Positions 1-7,724 of a stretch of 64,000 bases of DNA are shown here, in pieces. The position numbers were made by a program, and so were the translations under genes. The stretch is taken from NCBI RefSeq assembly GCF_009547075.1, contig NZ_WIPH01000001.1, forward strand, positions 186,001-250,000, given 5' to 3'. Below the pieces are notes generated by a model. That model was not told the origin of the DNA and did not search any database. It was given only the letters and a program-made list of their open reading frames with translations. The DNA comes from Gluconobacter aidae. GTDB lineage: Bacteria; Pseudomonadota; Alphaproteobacteria; Acetobacterales; Acetobacteraceae. The first letter of the stretch is position 1, and each line of letters starts with the position of its first letter.

Positions 1-538
1 TGACATTGATCGAAACGCCATGCCAGCTGACCCAGCGGCTGACGCGGATGCCCAGAGCCCCGATCTTGGCTTCCAGACCTGTGAGAGGATCGATCGTCCA
101 GACGCCGATCCGGCCTTCGCGGGTAAAGGCCGTGACGCCGAGCCGGGCGAGGGCGTCGGTCATCCAGCCTTCCAGTCCCGCGACAAAAGCGCGCAGGTCG
201 CGGGGCGGGACGGTGCCGTTGGGCTTCGTCAGATCCATCATGACATAACCGAGCCTCTGTCCCGGCCCGTGATAGGTCCACTGGCCGCCGCGTCCGGCGG
301 AATAGGTCGGATAACCGTGAGGATTATAGAGGTCCGCGTCTTTGGCGGAGGTGCCTGCCGTAAAGACGGGAGGATGCTCCACAAGCCAGACCAGCGGTTC
401 TGCTATGCCCTGATGAATGGCCCGCGCACGCTCCTCCATGAAGGTCAGGGCTTCGGGGTAGGGGATCAGTCCCGGAGAAGATTTCCACAAAATTTCTTCA
501 CAAATCTCATTTCGGGTCATTGCCCTCGTTTTCGGCAT
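1..538 (-). CDS. lipB: Octanoyltransferase LipB (5' part, runs off left edge)
   Basis: LipB moves the octanoyl group from acyl carrier protein to lipoyl domains, the first step of lipoate synthesis in the cytoplasm. About 179 codons are visible on the minus strand. They include the family motifs HPPVFTAG, the R-G-G-Q-x-T-Y-H-G-P-G-Q block followed by YVMMDL, and the A-K-I-G-A-L-G-I-R segment that holds the conserved active-site lysine. The catalytic cysteine region lies beyond the window. I chose the ATG at 538 because GGAGGGG lies about 10 bases upstream; an in-frame ATG at 520 is the alternative. The gene is transcribed away from the neighbouring tRNA-Leu and galU, which are on the plus strand. 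Confidence 0.93.
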   Translation of the reverse strand, partial: MPKTRAMTRNEICEEILWKSSPGLIPYPEALTFMEERARAIHQGIAEPLVWLVEHPPVFTAGTSAKDADLYNPHGYPTYSAGRGGQWTYHGPGQRLGYVMMDLTKPNGTVPPRDLRAFVAGLEGWMTDALARLGVTAFTREGRIGVWTIDPLTGLEAKIGALGIRVSRWVSWHGVSINV

Positions 539-597
539 CAGCTATAGCCCCTCCCACACCGGACGGTCATGCACGAAGCAGGATCGTTTGTCACGGG

Positions 598-683
598 GCG
601 GCCGTGGCGGAATGGTAGACGCGCAAGCTTGAGGTGCTTGTGGGGGCAACCCCGTGGAAGTTCGAGTCTTCTCGGCCGCACCA
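598..683 (+). tRNA. tRNA-Leu (anticodon GAG)
   Basis: The cloverleaf has a 7-bp acceptor stem, GCGGCCG at 598-604 pairing with CGGCCGC at 673-679. The CAAGC/GCTTG anticodon stem carries a 7-base loop with GAG at 631-633. The long variable arm is that of a class II tRNA, the T-arm contains TTCGAGT, and ACCA is encoded at 680-683. The length of 86 and the long variable arm fit leucine. Confidence 0.95.
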
Positions 684-703
684 CTGACATTCAGATGTCG
701 GTG
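682..703 (+). terminator. Possible hairpin after tRNA-Leu
   Basis: CACTGACAT (682-690) can pair with ATGTCGGTG (695-703) around a TCAG loop, with one G-U pair. It begins at the last bases of the tRNA. Only a poor T-run follows, so its role in ending or trimming the transcript is uncertain. Confidence 0.35.
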
Positions 704-890
704 TATTCAGTAAAAATCAGACATCACAAATAAACCCCACTGGGGAATGAAGCGTTTCCTGTCAGTTCTCTGGTCTGCGCCATTTTGTTGCCAGACTACT
801 GAGACAGGGGTATTGCTCTTGCGTCCTTGAGAGCGTCCGGACTTTCGGTTCGACGATCGGGCGTCATTTTCGGCTGATGTGTGAGGTTTC

Positions 891-1775
891 GTGATCAAGC
901 CACTGAAAAAAGCTGTCCTTCCGGTTGCCGGTCTCGGTACGCGCTTCCTGCCCGCGACCAAGGCCATGCCGAAGGAAATGCTTCCTGTCGTCGATAAGCC
1001 GCTGATTCAGTACGCGATCGATGAAGCCCGCGAGGCCGGGATCGAAGAGTTCTGTCTGGTGACCGGCCGCGGCAAAGACAGTCTGATCGATTATTTCGAC
1101 ATTGCCTATGAACTCGAAGCAACGCTCAGGGAACGTGGCAAGAAGAGTGCGCTTGAAGCACTTGCGCCCAGTGGGATGCAGGCGGGCTCTCTCGTCGCCG
1201 TGCGCCAGCAGGAGCCGTTGGGCCTGGGGCACGCGATCTGGTGTGCGCGTTCGTTTATCGGGGACGATCCGTTTGCCATCCTGCTCCCGGACGATATCGT
1301 CAAGGGACGCAGTTGCATCGGCCAGCTGGTTGAGGCTTACAATCAGACCGGCGGCAATGTCGTGGCAGTCACGGAAGTTCCGCGCGAGCATACGAACCGT
1401 TACGGCATCCTGGATGTCGGCAGTGACGATGGCAAGCTGGTCGAGGTCAAGGGACTGGTCGAGAAGCCGGCCCCGGAAGACGCGCCTTCGAACCTGTCCA
1501 TCATCGGTCGCTATGTGCTGACACAGGATGTCATGAAATATCTGGCGAAGCTGGAACGCGGTGCGGGCAATGAAGTCCAACTGACGGATGCAATGGCCAA
1601 GACGATCGGTGAAGTCCCGTTCCATGGTCTCCGCTATGAAGGTACGCGTTATGACTGCGGTGACAAGGCGGGCTTCCTCGAAGCGCAGATCGCGTTCTCG
1701 ATCGATCGCGAGGATCTTGGCGCGTCCGTGAAGGCGTTCCTCAAAAAGTACAAGCAGTATGTTGATGCGCCCTGA
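891..1775 (+). CDS. galU: UTP-glucose-1-phosphate uridylyltransferase
   Basis: GalU makes UDP-glucose from UTP and glucose-1-phosphate, supplying exopolysaccharide, LPS and cellulose precursors. The 294-residue protein has the usual family length. Its N-terminal nucleotide-binding signature is GLGTRFLPATK (residues 14-24), followed by PKEMLPVVDKP and later the bases-and-sugar binding segments typical of GalU (LGLGHA, LLPDD, VEKP). The gene stands alone behind tRNA-Leu. Its stop codon overlaps the ATG of a decayed phosphomannomutase gene, so the two were probably once translated together as a sugar-phosphate pair. Confidence 0.97.
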   Translation: MIKPLKKAVLPVAGLGTRFLPATKAMPKEMLPVVDKPLIQYAIDEAREAGIEEFCLVTGRGKDSLIDYFDIAYELEATLRERGKKSALEALAPSGMQAGSLVAVRQQEPLGLGHAIWCARSFIGDDPFAILLPDDIVKGRSCIGQLVEAYNQTGGNVVAVTEVPREHTNRYGILDVGSDDGKLVEVKGLVEKPAPEDAPSNLSIIGRYVLTQDVMKYLAKLERGAGNEVQLTDAMAKTIGEVPFHGLRYEGTRYDCGDKAGFLEAQIAFSIDREDLGASVKAFLKKYKQYVDAP

Positions 1776-2329
1776 TGCTCTTGCGGCATGAAGTCGATCC
1801 GACGGGCCTGAGGGAATACGATATCCGCGGGATCGTCGGAAAGAGGCTGCATTCCGCCGGCACGGATCGGGTATGGGTCGACGTCCATGCTCTATTTCGC
1901 TGCCGTGTTGGATGACGCTGATGGTGCTGTCATGGTCACGGGAATCCATAATCCGCCCGACCACAACGGCTTCAAGCTGATGATGGGCGGCAAGCCGTTT
2001 TACGGCGACCAGATTCGCGAACTGGGTCGTCTGCCCGCATCCGGCGACGTTCTTCCTGCGACGAACGGGACTGAGGTCAGGGCCGAGATATTGACCGGCT
2101 TATGCAGGATTACGATGGAAACCGGCCGCTGCGGGGCGTCCGGGACAACGGTAATTCCGCAGCCGGTGCCGTGCTCAGCCGTCTGGTCGCACGTCTTCGA
2201 AAAGCGGATGCGAATGTGTCTGGAATCGACGGTGTCCGCGTCAGTACGCCTGGTGGGTGGTGGCTGCTTTGGGTCTCCAGCACGCAGGTCGTCCAGCTTG
2301 CGGCTTTCGGTCTTGAAGCATCGCTGTCC
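1775..2329 (+). pseudogene. Degenerate phosphomannomutase/phosphoglucomutase remnant
   Basis: Pieces of an alpha-D-phosphohexomutase can be read in order in three frames. In frame from the ATG at 1775: PTGLREYDIRGIVGK, the usual N-terminus, running into a TGA near 1908. In the frame of 1887: MLYFAA and then a DGAVMVTG-x-HNPPDHNGFK block, the active-site serine loop, but with isoleucine where the family has the catalytic serine (TGIHNPP instead of TGSHNPP), then FYGDQIREL. In the frame of 2102: DYDGNRPLR-x-V-x-DNGN, then a jump straight to DGVRVSTPGGWWLL, the C-terminal domain motif. An intact enzyme is about 460 residues; this remnant spans only 555 bases, so at least two internal deletions and two frameshifts are needed. 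It cannot make an active enzyme. Confidence 0.88.
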
Positions 2330-2518
2330 GTGACCGGGCCCTTTCAGTCGTTTCTTGAGCCAGGACAGATCGTCCAGCATCCCGATCACCCCGAATGGGG
2401 CTGGGGCCAGGTCCAGTCGGCCGTGGGAGAGCGGGTGACCGTCAATTTTCAGCATCAGGGCAAGGTCCTGATCGACGCATCCCAAATCACGCTCAAACTG
2501 CTACCGCGCACAGGGTGA
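2330..2518 (+). CDS. Small DUF3553 protein
   Basis: The sequence FLEPGQIVQHPDHPEWGWGQ, followed by a segment with VTVNFQHQGKVLIDAS, matches the DUF3553 family, short alphaproteobacterial proteins of about 60 residues and unknown function. I place the start at GTG 2330, giving 62 residues, but no good ribosome site is visible. The frame is open upstream to 2102 through the C-terminal remnant of the phosphomannomutase pseudogene, so a longer chimeric product is possible. Its stop overlaps the GTG of comF (GTGA), which suggests translational coupling. Confidence 0.72.
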   Translation: MTGPFQSFLEPGQIVQHPDHPEWGWGQVQSAVGERVTVNFQHQGKVLIDASQITLKLLPRTG

Positions 2519-3285
2519 AACGGCTTCTGACCCGCAGCGCGCGCGTTGTTCTGGATACGCTTCTGCCTCCCACCTGTGCCGCCTGCGGAACAGAAGTCAT
2601 GACGGAGGGCGCGTTCTGCGGCACCTGTTTTCAGGCCGCTCACCGGATTGTTTCTCCCTGTTGTCACCGATGCGGTGTTCAGCTGGAAAACGAGGGCCTT
2701 GGCGGCAGTCAGAGTTGCTGTGCGGCCTGTCAGGCCCATCCGCCGGTCTGGCGTTCGGCGCGGGCGGCTTTCGTTTACGATGCCTGGTCGCGGCGCCTGA
2801 TCCTGCCGTTGAAATATGCCGATCATACTGAAAATGCCGCCGTTCTGGCCCGTCAGATGACATCGGCTGCCGAGGACATGTTGCAGAACGTCACGCTTGT
2901 CGTCCCCGTTCCGCTGTATCGCACCCGTCTGTGGAAACGGCGTTACAATCAGGCGGCTCTGATGGCTCAGGGCGTTTCACGGCTTGCGGGCCTGCCCTGT
3001 GTGGTGGATGCTCTTCAGCGTGTCCGCTCCACGCGCGCGCTGGCCCGTCTGTCTGCCGGGGAACGCGCACGTGAAATGGAATACGCGGTCCGGGTGAGAA
3101 AAGGACGCGGGAGACGGATAGAGGGGCAGGCCGTCCTGCTGGTGGATGACGTGCTGACGACAGGCTCCACGGCATCGGCCTGTACGATGGCCCTGATGAA
3201 GGCTGGCGCGGCGAGCGTGGATATTTTGGTTGCAGCCCGGACCGGGAGAGTGGATGAACAGAACCCGCGCTTTGTCCAGGAATGA
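2515..3285 (+). CDS. comF: ComF family phosphoribosyltransferase-like protein
   Basis: ComF-family proteins support DNA uptake in naturally competent bacteria; their biochemical role is not settled. The 256-residue protein has an N-terminal cysteine-rich zinc-binding region (CAAC at residues 21-24, then CGTC, CCHRC and CCAAC pairs). Its C-terminal phosphoribosyltransferase fold carries the PRPP loop VLLVDDVLTTGST. I chose the GTG at 2515 because it overlaps the stop of the DUF3553 gene. The reading frame is open further upstream but encodes nothing family-like there. Glutaredoxin follows 7 bases downstream. Confidence 0.9.
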   Translation: MKRLLTRSARVVLDTLLPPTCAACGTEVMTEGAFCGTCFQAAHRIVSPCCHRCGVQLENEGLGGSQSCCAACQAHPPVWRSARAAFVYDAWSRRLILPLKYADHTENAAVLARQMTSAAEDMLQNVTLVVPVPLYRTRLWKRRYNQAALMAQGVSRLAGLPCVVDALQRVRSTRALARLSAGERAREMEYAVRVRKGRGRRIEGQAVLLVDDVLTTGSTASACTMALMKAGAASVDILVAARTGRVDEQNPRFVQE

Positions 3286-3292
3286 GGATCCT

Positions 3293-3550
3293 ATGTCGAA
3301 AATCGAGATTTATACCCAGCCTGGATGTCCTTACTGCGTGCATGCCATCAGCCTGCTTCGCTCCAAGGGGGTAGAGTTTCAGGAAATCAACGCCCCCCGC
3401 GGATCGGCAGAGCGCGAGGAGTCCATCCGTCGATCCGGCAGTCGGACCGTGCCGCAGACATTTGTGGACGGCAAGAGGTTGGGAGGCTGTGATGATCTGA
3501 TGGCGCTTGATCGTGCGGGGCGTCTTGATGCCCTGCTGGGTAAGGCCTGA
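3293..3550 (+). CDS. grxC: Glutaredoxin 3
   Basis: Small dithiol oxidoreductase of 85 residues that reduces disulfides at the expense of glutathione. The active site CPYC lies at residues 12-15. The TVPQTF segment has the cis-proline, and the GG-C-D-D segment binds glutathione. A GAGGAT ribosome site precedes the ATG at 3293. The longer upstream reading is comF read in another frame. The stop codon (3548-3550) abuts the start of the next gene, so comF, grxC and the DUF2147 gene form a tight run. Confidence 0.96.
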   Translation: MSKIEIYTQPGCPYCVHAISLLRSKGVEFQEINAPRGSAEREESIRRSGSRTVPQTFVDGKRLGGCDDLMALDRAGRLDALLGKA

Positions 3551-4039
3551 ATGCGGGGAGCAGGCTTTTTCGCGGCTGTCCTGCTGGCGCTGTCATCACT
3601 TTGCTGTGTCCCGGCACGGGCCCAGACCTCTGGTCCAACAGGCGCGGCTCCCCCGGATATTCCCGAAGAGGGGTTATGGCTGTCCGAGGCGCATGACGGC
3701 CTGTTTTCCATCGAGCCCTGCGGCCATATGCTCTGCGGACAGCTGATTGGCATGGTTTATGACGGGGTTGTTCCAAAGGATGTCTGGGGGCGGTCGCAGT
3801 GCGGAATCCGTATGCTGACAGATTTTGCCCCAATCGAGGATCGCAAGTGGCAGGGTCATATTCTTGATCCGCGGACCGGACGGGTCTATCAGGCGCGGAT
3901 ATGGGTGTCCGAGCCCAATGTCCTGAAACTGCGCGGATTCGTTCTGGGAATGCCTCTTCTGGGGGAAACCCAGACCTGGACCCGTTATGCCGGCCCCCCC
4001 GTAGGGCCGCAATGCAAACTGCCGAAGGACGCCCACTGA
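3551..4039 (+). CDS. Secreted DUF2147 protein
   Basis: A 162-residue protein with an N-terminal signal peptide (hydrophobic core about residues 5-20, cleavage expected after PARA, residues 21-24). The rest matches DUF2147: an opening G-x-W-L-S strand, an internal C-G-x-L-x-G-like segment (MLCGQLIGM), the W-x-G-x-I-x-D-P-x-x-G core (QGHILDPRTGR) and a G-x-P-x-L-G-x-T-x-x-W finish. The family is a small periplasmic beta-barrel of unknown function, often linked to carbohydrate or envelope genes. It starts directly at the stop of grxC. Confidence 0.85.
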   Translation: MRGAGFFAAVLLALSSLCCVPARAQTSGPTGAAPPDIPEEGLWLSEAHDGLFSIEPCGHMLCGQLIGMVYDGVVPKDVWGRSQCGIRMLTDFAPIEDRKWQGHILDPRTGRVYQARIWVSEPNVLKLRGFVLGMPLLGETQTWTRYAGPPVGPQCKLPKDAH

Positions 4040-4133
4040 ACTGCTGGCCGGGAAACCGGTGCCGGGGTCGGGAATGCGTCTTTTTCTGGTCGCAGGCGTT
4101 ACCCTGTCATATTGAAAGGAATGCAGATCCATC

Positions 4134-5405
4134 ATGTCCCACCCTGTTTCCCGCCGTAGTTTTGCGGTCGGATTGGTTGCCGGCGTTGCTGCGGCCGGTA
4201 CCGGTGTTGCTGGTGCCGCTGACCCTGAAAAGACGGGTCCTACGCCGCCTCCGCCGCCCAAGCCCGTTTCCAGAACGATCTGCTTTGTCGGCGGATATAC
4301 GAAACATGGGCCGCCGGGAGGTGGAAGTGGGAACGGGCAGGGGATTTCCGTTTTCGATATGGATCGCGATACGGGTGTTCTGACGCCGATCACGACCTTC
4401 ACGGACATTGCCAGCCCGTCTTTCCTTGCGATTTCGAAGAACCAGCGCTTCCTGTACGCGCTGAGCGAGATCGACGATTTCAACAAGGAGGGTGACGGCT
4501 CCGTCACGGCTTTTGCCATCGATCCAAAAACGGGGTCGCTGAGCAAACTGAACGTTGTCAGTTCGAAAGGTGCCGTTCCGGCCCATCTGAGCATCCACCA
4601 TTCGGGACGCTACGTGCTGGTCGCCAACTATATGGGGGGCTGCGTTGCCGTTCTGCCGATCCGCTCGGATGGATCGCTGGGGGAGGCATCGGACGTTGTT
4701 CACAACACGGGACCGCGCCAGCCGGAGCGGGCGTCGGACAATCCGCAGGGCAATTTCGCCGTATCCGACCATTCGGGCTCGCACCCGCACATGATCCACT
4801 CCGATCCGAGCGGCAAGTTCGTGCTGGTGGATGATGCGGGCCTGGACCGCGTCTATGTCTGGACGCTGAACATCGACACCGGCAAGCTGATCCCTGCCAA
4901 GACGCCCTATTACGATATGGAACCGGGCTCGGCGCCGCGTCACTTCCAGTTCAATCATTCCGGCCGCATCCTGTACAATCTGTGCGAGCAGGATTCGAAG
5001 GTTGTCGTTTCCAATTTCGACCCGGCAACGGGCGCGATCAGCGACATCCAGACCGTCAGCACCGTCACGTCGCATTTCCGGGGCTCGACGTTGGCTGCGG
5101 AAATCCTGATCTCGGCCAGCGGCAAGTTCGTTTATGTCTCCAACCGTCTGGGTGATTCTCTGGCCGTATTCGCGATTGGCGCGGACGGGACCCTGACGCT
5201 TCAGGATGAGGTCTGGATGCATGCGGATTACGGCCGTGCGCTGATGTTCGATCCGTCCGGCGCGTTCCTGTTCTGCGCCAACCAGCGTTCGGATGCCGTG
5301 ACCTCTTTCAAAGTGGATAAGAAGACGGGCGAAATTGCGTTTACGAACAATTTCACTCCCGTTGGCAGCCCGACGACCTTTGCGTTCATGAACACGCAGG
5401 TCTGA
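4134..5405 (+). CDS. Tat-exported lactonase (seven-bladed beta-propeller)
   Basis: A 423-residue member of the YbhE/6-phosphogluconolactonase-like propeller family. The N-terminus has the twin-arginine motif SRRSFAVG at residues 6-13, a hydrophobic stretch and an A-G-A cut site, followed by a proline-rich spacer, so export in folded form to the periplasm is likely. The body shows repeated blade motifs (SPSFLAISKNQRFLYA, LSIHHSGRYVLVANY, MIHSDPSGKFVLV and similar). In a periplasm where membrane dehydrogenases oxidise glucose to gluconolactone, hydrolysis of aldonolactones is a reasonable role, but this is inference from compartment and organism. The gene ends at a strong terminator. Confidence 0.85.
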   Translation: MSHPVSRRSFAVGLVAGVAAAGTGVAGAADPEKTGPTPPPPPKPVSRTICFVGGYTKHGPPGGGSGNGQGISVFDMDRDTGVLTPITTFTDIASPSFLAISKNQRFLYALSEIDDFNKEGDGSVTAFAIDPKTGSLSKLNVVSSKGAVPAHLSIHHSGRYVLVANYMGGCVAVLPIRSDGSLGEASDVVHNTGPRQPERASDNPQGNFAVSDHSGSHPHMIHSDPSGKFVLVDDAGLDRVYVWTLNIDTGKLIPAKTPYYDMEPGSAPRHFQFNHSGRILYNLCEQDSKVVVSNFDPATGAISDIQTVSTVTSHFRGSTLAAEILISASGKFVYVSNRLGDSLAVFAIGADGTLTLQDEVWMHADYGRALMFDPSGAFLFCANQRSDAVTSFKVDKKTGEIAFTNNFTPVGSPTTFAFMNTQV

Positions 5406-5420
5406 TCGGGCGCTAATCCG

Positions 5421-5466
5421 AAAAGGGCGGTTGCAGCGAAGTAATGTGCTGCAACCGCCCTTTTTT
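5421..5466. terminator. Bidirectional rho-independent terminator
   Basis: A perfect 13-bp stem (GGGCGGTTGCAGC at 5425-5437 with its complement at 5448-5460) and a 10-base loop are flanked by AAAA on the left and TTTTTT on the right. It sits between the convergent lactonase and ubiG stops and can serve both. Confidence 0.93.
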
Positions 5467-5468
5467 GT

Positions 5469-6224
5469 TCAGTCCTTGCGGAAAATCGCGATGTAATTGA
5501 TGCCGGTATCGCGGCTTTCGCGCCACTGGAACGGGACATAGCTCATCCCTGCGATGTCCAGAATGCGCAGTCCTGCACGGCGGGCCATGGCGGCGAGTTC
5601 GTCGGGCTTGATGAACTTCTTCCAGTCGTGCGTGCCTACGGGCAACATCCGCAGCAGATATTCCGCGCCCAGCTTGGCGACGGCAAAGGAACGCGGAGTC
5701 CGGTTGAGGGTGGATACTGCGACCATGCCCCCCGGTTTCGTCAGCGTGGCCAGCATGATCAGGAAATCCTGCGGGTCATTGACGTGCTCGATGACTTCCA
5801 GGGCGTTGACGACATCAAAGCGCGCGCCTTCCGCAACGAGATCTTCCGCGCTGCCATTGCGATAGGACAGGGACGCTGCCTCTGGTGGCAGGGGGTGGGC
5901 GGCCAGATGGGCTTCTGCCGCGCGGATGCCCGCCGCACTGGCATCGATTCCGAGTGTGTTGAAGCCGAGTTTGGCATAGGCCTCGCTGGCCAGGCCGGCG
6001 CCGCAGCCGATATCGAGCAGGCTCAGAGGACCGGTGGCTGCCTTGCGCAGGGGGACGACATGACGGCTGACCCATTCGGTGCGGAGCGGGTTCATGGCGT
6101 GCAGCGGGGCCATGGGGCCACGCGGATTCCACCAGTCTTCCGCCAGCGCGCTGAAATGGGCGATCTCGGATTCCGATACGGACGAGCGTCTGGAATCCTG
6201 TCCCGGGGATGTTTCTGTGGGCAT
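5469..6224 (-). CDS. ubiG: Ubiquinone 3-O-methyltransferase
   Basis: UbiG performs both O-methylations of ubiquinone synthesis using S-adenosylmethionine at the inner membrane. The 251-residue protein carries SAM motif I LLDIGCGAG, the acidic motif II region LGIDAS, and the family-specific ALEVIEHV and VSTLNRTPRS segments, then HDWKKFIKPDEL. The ATG at 6224 has a strong AGAAGGAG ribosome site 8 bases upstream; the longer open frame has none. It is divergent from lysC, and the 174 bases between them probably hold both promoters. UbiE, the C-methyltransferase of the same pathway, is also in this window. Confidence 0.95.
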   Translation of the reverse strand: MPTETSPGQDSRRSSVSESEIAHFSALAEDWWNPRGPMAPLHAMNPLRTEWVSRHVVPLRKAATGPLSLLDIGCGAGLASEAYAKLGFNTLGIDASAAGIRAAEAHLAAHPLPPEAASLSYRNGSAEDLVAEGARFDVVNALEVIEHVNDPQDFLIMLATLTKPGGMVAVSTLNRTPRSFAVAKLGAEYLLRMLPVGTHDWKKFIKPDELAAMARRAGLRILDIAGMSYVPFQWRESRDTGINYIAIFRKD

Positions 6225-6398
6225 CAGAATTCTCCTTCTGTGTGCCTGTCTGCCGCGCGTCATCTGGACGTGGCGGAGCGAGACGAGTATGTGGACCGGC
6301 AGAGTCTGTCCAGGTGCCGGGTGGTTTGCATGTCTTTGCCCTACCCGATGCCAGACCCGAGCGCGCAACGCCAGACACGTACTGGAGCCTTATCCGCG

Positions 6399-7724
6399 AT
6401 GTCCATGCCCGATACGCCCGTCCACGACCAGGTTTCCGGTCGTGCCGATCCCCATGCTGCCATCAAGGGCGAAAGCGGGAAACGGAAGACGGTTGTCATG
6501 AAATTCGGCGGCACGTCCGTCGGGAATATCGAGCGCATCCGGAACGTTGCAAAACGCGTGAAAGCGGAACATGACCGTGGCCGCCGTGTGGCCGTCGTGG
6601 TCTCCGCCATGGCCGGTGTCACGAACCGGATGGTCGGCTACTGTGCCGAACTGGACCCGCTGGCCGATCCGAAGGAATATGATGCTGTTGTCGCAGCGGG
6701 TGAGCAGGTGACGAGCGGGCTTGTGTCCATCGCGCTTCAGGCGCTTGGTGTGAAGGCGCGGTCGTTTCAGGGCTGGCAGATCCCGCTTGTGACGGACGAC
6801 GCACATGGCAAGGCCGCCATTGAAAGCGTGGACGGCACGGCGCTGCTGGCCTGTCTGGACGACGGGTTCATTCCCGTGGTCGCCGGTTTTCAGGGCGTGG
6901 GGCCGGACGGGCGGATCGCGACGCTGGGACGTGGCGGATCGGATACGTCCGCCGTGGCCGTCGCTGCTGCCATCAATGCCGACCAGTGTGATATTTATAC
7001 CGATGTGGACGGGATCTACACGACCGATCCGCGCATCGTGAAACGCGCCAAGAAGCTGGATCGCATCACATATGAAGAGATGCTTGAACTGGCTTCGGTA
7101 GGCGCCAAGGTACTTCAGACCCGCAGTGTCGGTCTTGCCATGCGCGAGGGCGTCCGGGTGCGGGTGCTCTCATCATTCGCCGAGACGGATGATGAGAGCG
7201 GTTCGATTGTGGTTGATGAGGACGAGATCATGGAGAAGGAACTGGTTGCGGGGATTGCCAACTCGCATGACGAAGCGAAAATCTCCGTACGGAACATTCC
7301 GGACCGTCCGGGCATTGCCGCCGCGATTTTCGATCCGCTGGCCGCCGCGAACATCAATGTCGACATGATCGTCCAGAGCGTCGGTGTGGACAACATGACG
7401 AACATGACCTTCACGGTCAGCAAGGCTGACGAGGCCGCCGCCCGCGCCGTGCTGGAGAAGGCCCGGGAATACGTCCAGTATGGCGAACTGATCACGTCCC
7501 ATAACGTGGTGAAGATCAGCGTCGTGGGCATCGGCATGCGCTCGAATGCCGGTCTGGCCGCGCGGATGTTCCGCACGCTGGCCGATCGCGGGATCAACGT
7601 GCAGGTTATTTCCACGAGCGAGATCAAGATCTCGGTCCTGATCGATTCCGAATATACCGAACTGGCCATGCGCGCTCTGCACACGGCATATGGCCTTGAT
7701 GCCAGAGAGGGAGCCGACGCGTGA
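6399..7724 (+). CDS. lysC: Aspartate kinase
   Basis: Aspartokinase phosphorylates aspartate at the head of lysine, threonine, methionine and diaminopimelate synthesis, so it also feeds peptidoglycan. The kinase signature KFGGTSVGN starts near residue 35, VVVSAMAGVTN follows, and FQGVGPDGRIATLGRGGSD marks the catalytic core. Two ACT domains fill the C-terminus, starting at KISVRNIPDRPG and KISVVGIGMRSN, where lysine or threonine feedback is expected. I chose ATG 6399 (GGAG 11 bases upstream). This gives 441 residues with a short non-conserved leader; a later start near MKFGG is possible. The stop overlaps the GTG of the next gene. Confidence 0.95.
   Translation: MSMPDTPVHDQVSGRADPHAAIKGESGKRKTVVMKFGGTSVGNIERIRNVAKRVKAEHDRGRRVAVVVSAMAGVTNRMVGYCAELDPLADPKEYDAVVAAGEQVTSGLVSIALQALGVKARSFQGWQIPLVTDDAHGKAAIESVDGTALLACLDDGFIPVVAGFQGVGPDGRIATLGRGGSDTSAVAVAAAINADQCDIYTDVDGIYTTDPRIVKRAKKLDRITYEEMLELASVGAKVLQTRSVGLAMREGVRVRVLSSFAETDDESGSIVVDEDEIMEKELVAGIANSHDEAKISVRNIPDRPGIAAAIFDPLAAANINVDMIVQSVGVDNMTNMTFTVSKADEAAARAVLEKAREYVQYGELITSHNVVKISVVGIGMRSNAGLAARMFRTLADRGINVQVISTSEIKISVLIDSEYTELAMRALHTAYGLDAREGADA

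Noticed and set aside
4107-5222. Long minus-strand ORF opposite the lactonase
   Set aside because: Antisense shadow; composition is that of complemented GC-rich codons and no motif is present.
5628-6398. N-terminal extension of lysC across the ubiG region
   Set aside because: The extension is the complement of ubiG and lacks family likeness; a normal start with a ribosome site exists at 6399.
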